A stretch of DNA of 6,917 nucleotides from Rickettsiales bacterium. GTDB lineage: Bacteria; Pseudomonadota; Alphaproteobacteria; Rickettsiales; UBA3002. The stretch is from the NCBI GenBank assembly GCA_027489915.1, contig JAIXZB010000211.1, positions 1 to 6,917 of the forward strand, written 5' to 3'. Under the pieces are notes generated by a model, which made no database searches, had not been told where the DNA came from, and saw only the letters and a list, made by a program, of their open reading frames with translations. Positions 6,201 to 6,917 of the stretch are shown piece by piece; the stretch's first letter is position 1; each line of letters begins with the position of its first letter. The position numbers were made by a program, and so were the translations under genes.

Positions 6201-6917
6201 TAGCAGGATTTAACGATACAATAATTGATCGCGATTTCACAACATCTGGACTTAACATTATTTCACAGCGCAATACGACACTCAATTCTGGTCGAACAGT
6301 ATCTGCAGCTGTTGGCACTGGTGTAAGTCTTATGTCATCAGCAACTACCACAACAGGGCAAGGTATTCTCACTGTCGATGGCAATATTATTGCTAACACT
6401 GTTACCCTTCGCTCTGGACTAAATCCAGCAGACGGTACAAGCCGCAGCAACTTCACAGTCAACAGCACCAATATCAACCCAGCAAGCGCACAATTTGTTA
6501 ATTTTGGACTTCAAGGCTTCAACATTCTCACCATCGATAGGGCCCTTGTAGGCACAGGATCGTTTGCTCCCGCAGCCAACAATTTAGTGTTGTTCAGAAA
6601 TTCTATAAACTTTGCAGGCGCAATAATTTTTAGCGGTCCAGTACAAGTGGCCGAAGGATTAAGCGTCGCCATCGAGGGCCTAGGTATCAACTTCACCTCG
6701 GGCTCCACAACCATCAACGGCACCGCAGGTGGAGCAAGCGAAAACCTAACCCTCAATGCCAAAACAGGCGAGCTCTCAATGCGCGGTACAGGTAACATTA
6801 CTCCATTTGGCAACCTCACCCTCATCGCTGACAACATGATTTTCAATGCGGCCATTACAGGCACAGGCGCACTCTCGATTGCCCCAACCTCCGCAGGCCG
6901 CGAAGTTAGGCTCTCTA
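3215..6917 (+). CDS. TpsA large exoprotein with filamentous haemagglutinin N-terminal secretion domain, 3'-truncated by the window edge
   Basis: I translated the frame from ATG 3215 to the window end: 1,234 codons with no stop or frameshift. Residues 1-29 are a signal peptide (Lys2, Arg7; core at 10-25; probable cleavage after VLA), without the extended ESPR type of signal. Residues from 30 to about 250 form the secretion domain, including WRSFDI (63-68), SVTLNRV (83-89), NPNGVLFG (111-118) and GLVATT (127-132). Beyond it are stretches usual in large exoproteins of this family: GGEVLIGGDYKGG (330-342), GFVEVSGKDWLNF (442-454) and LLLDPADITI (470-479). From about 578 a degenerate repeat array begins. 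The mature part shown has no cysteine and is rich in Asn, Thr, Ser and Gly, as expected for a right-handed beta-helix secreted unfolded. The likely role is a surface or released adhesin exported by the adjacent TpsB. The C-terminal end is missing, so a haemolysin or toxin-tipped protein is possible. Confidence 0.93.
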   Translation, partial: MKQVLLRGTSLCTACIFAFTSLYSIPVLANPEGGVVAAGTASITSNANTLDIDQQSDRAVIDWRSFDIQPGEHTQFSQPNSNSVTLNRVGSNAPSAIMGKLTANGNVVVVNPNGVLFGSGAQVDVGGLVATTADIDNDAFMGGSGDFNKAGNHDARVINEGTISAKNAGLVGLVAPTVLNKGTITAKLGRVELASGDTAVIDLYGNNLTGVAISDKVTKQLVSNSGTIDAAGGTIAITAADGRNIVDSLVTIEGELKAPTIAQREGKIIIAAPTGLTGETTSTSSTVNINAALDVSGKNTTEKAGAVHITGKRIALRSGTSIDASGKAGGGEVLIGGDYKGGAYRGNLSAPDASNAKAWGNTPGGYSSVNNSENAAPLAKLYEKSGGKPATASRVSVEKNVTVKASSDGTGNAGRVIYWSDNGTSYEGHTDVSATGTLANAGFVEVSGKDWLNFDGTVNAHAAFGEAGALLLDPADITISNLANSNITGSTPFESSGASTSNLNIGTLQTALGSANVIITSAAGTGGNGDITFVNDLTWSSANSLTVNSSRHITANGNITNSGSGNITLNANINPAANITLNSNISTGGSITALANRDITLAASKTLTSGATGGLSLQAANGVIANAGKLTLDGNLATGTGGLTLRSGINGTRQSITFDSTKLTTLGATIGATNIQGFEDIIIDRNLTSSSGMSFIANRDLTLNGGRSLVTGISGGLTLNAANAVVTNTGLLTLNGNVSAGSGTIGFTSGISAIDGSRNDWVLNSTTMGNTNTAYGAFGIAGFNDITIDRDITSAGGISIITYRDLTLNSGRTLTTGTGGGLILNAAAGVVTNTGTLTINGNMSAGSGTSSLITGISSVDGSRPDITLNNTNLTNINTTFGSVTVSGFNDTTIDRDILSGGSINLNGARNIAISPSRIIRTGATGGLSFQAAAASWSGGATTGPGTINFGGNPIEIGTGNTTLRSGTSTVDGSRPDLTINSTNFVTLGASVGSLTIAGFNDTIIDRDFTTSGLNIISQRNTTLNSGRTVSAAVGTGVSLMSSATTTTGQGILTVDGNIIANTVTLRSGLNPADGTSRSNFTVNSTNINPASAQFVNFGLQGFNILTIDRALVGTGSFAPAANNLVLFRNSINFAGAIIFSGPVQVAEGLSVAIEGLGINFTSGSTTINGTAGGASENLTLNAKTGELSMRGTGNITPFGNLTLIADNMIFNAAITGTGALSIAPTSAGREVRLS
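3302..3964 (+). other. TPS secretion domain of TpsA (approximate limits)
   Basis: Residues from 30 to about 250 of the TpsA product correspond to the haemagglutination-activity/TPS domain, which by family knowledge docks on the POTRA domains of TpsB and starts beta-helix folding. The two diagnostic motif areas are both present: NRV at 87-89 and NPNG at 111-114 (NPNL/NPNG type). The right-hand limit is an estimate from family length, since the following beta-helix merges with it. Confidence 0.85.
4946..6600 (+). repeat. Degenerate in-frame tandem repeats of ~102-111 residues within TpsA
   Basis: A half copy (about 4946-5140) is followed by unit A 5141-5446, B 5447-5761, C 5762-6094, D 6095-6400, and a decaying unit E from 6401 to about 6600. 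Unit lengths A-D are 102, 105, 111 and 102 residues. Each unit opens with a TLRSG-like turn and NGTR/DGSR (residues 650, 755, 860, 971; DGTSR at 1073). Next comes an NSTxL-like strand, then the signature G-F-[NE]-x-x-x-I-D-R (starting at 677, 782, 887, 998, 1101), an RD[IL]TL-like strand, and TGxxGGL plus a TNTGxLTxNGN segment. Copies differ at many positions, so these are old duplications and not recent identical repeats. The second half of unit C has diverged most. Confidence 0.85.

Noticed and set aside
4946..6600. Repeat array read as a CRISPR or non-coding satellite
   Set aside because: The period is over 300 bp, copies are diverged, lengths are multiples of three, and the frame stays open throughout, so these are protein repeats.
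3215..6917. Identification of TpsA specifically as CdiA (contact-dependent inhibition)
   Set aside because: The signal peptide is short and not of the extended type, no pretoxin motif is visible, and the C-terminus is outside the window.

Overview
The window holds three genes, all on the + strand. They are the 3' part of a DNA photolyase, a complete outer-membrane two-partner-secretion transporter (TpsB), and the first 1,234 codons of its large secreted partner (TpsA), which is still open at the right edge. The organism is a Gram-negative bacterium, since a TpsB barrel needs an outer membrane. The photolyase type (iron-sulfur FeS-BCP/PhrB/CryB group) and the style of both secretion proteins suggest an alphaproteobacterium. 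That placement is an inference from family resemblance, not proof.

Region by region: 1-1152 is the photolyase, with its first ~128 codons outside the window. Its four Fe-S cysteines and the active-site histidine pair are intact. 1153-1433 is a 281-bp A+T-leaning intergenic region. It carries a weak extended -10 candidate, a 5-bp hairpin in the probable leader, and a good Shine-Dalgarno sequence for a GTG start. 1434-3167 is TpsB: signal peptide, linker, two POTRA domains, and a 16-strand-type barrel ending in Phe. A 47-bp gap without a visible terminator leads to TpsA at 3215. TpsA has a signal peptide, a filamentous-haemagglutinin-type secretion domain with its hallmark motifs, a long beta-helix-like Asn/Thr/Gly/Ser-rich stalk, and from about 4946 a degenerate tandem array of ~102-111-residue units.

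TpsB and TpsA very likely form one operon. Both would be exported by Sec. The TpsA amino-terminal domain would then dock on the TpsB POTRA domains, and the stalk would thread through the barrel and fold into a beta-helix outside the cell, probably as an adhesin or other surface filament. The carboxy-terminal effector end of TpsA lies outside the window, so adhesin, haemolysin or contact-dependent toxin cannot be decided here. The photolyase is probably an unrelated housekeeping neighbour.

I found no RNA genes, insertion sequences, CRISPR arrays or other signs of an undescribed multi-gene system. The most unusual content is the internal architecture of TpsA: the repeat array, a 520-residue stretch with no lysine, and a drop in G+C across the repeats.
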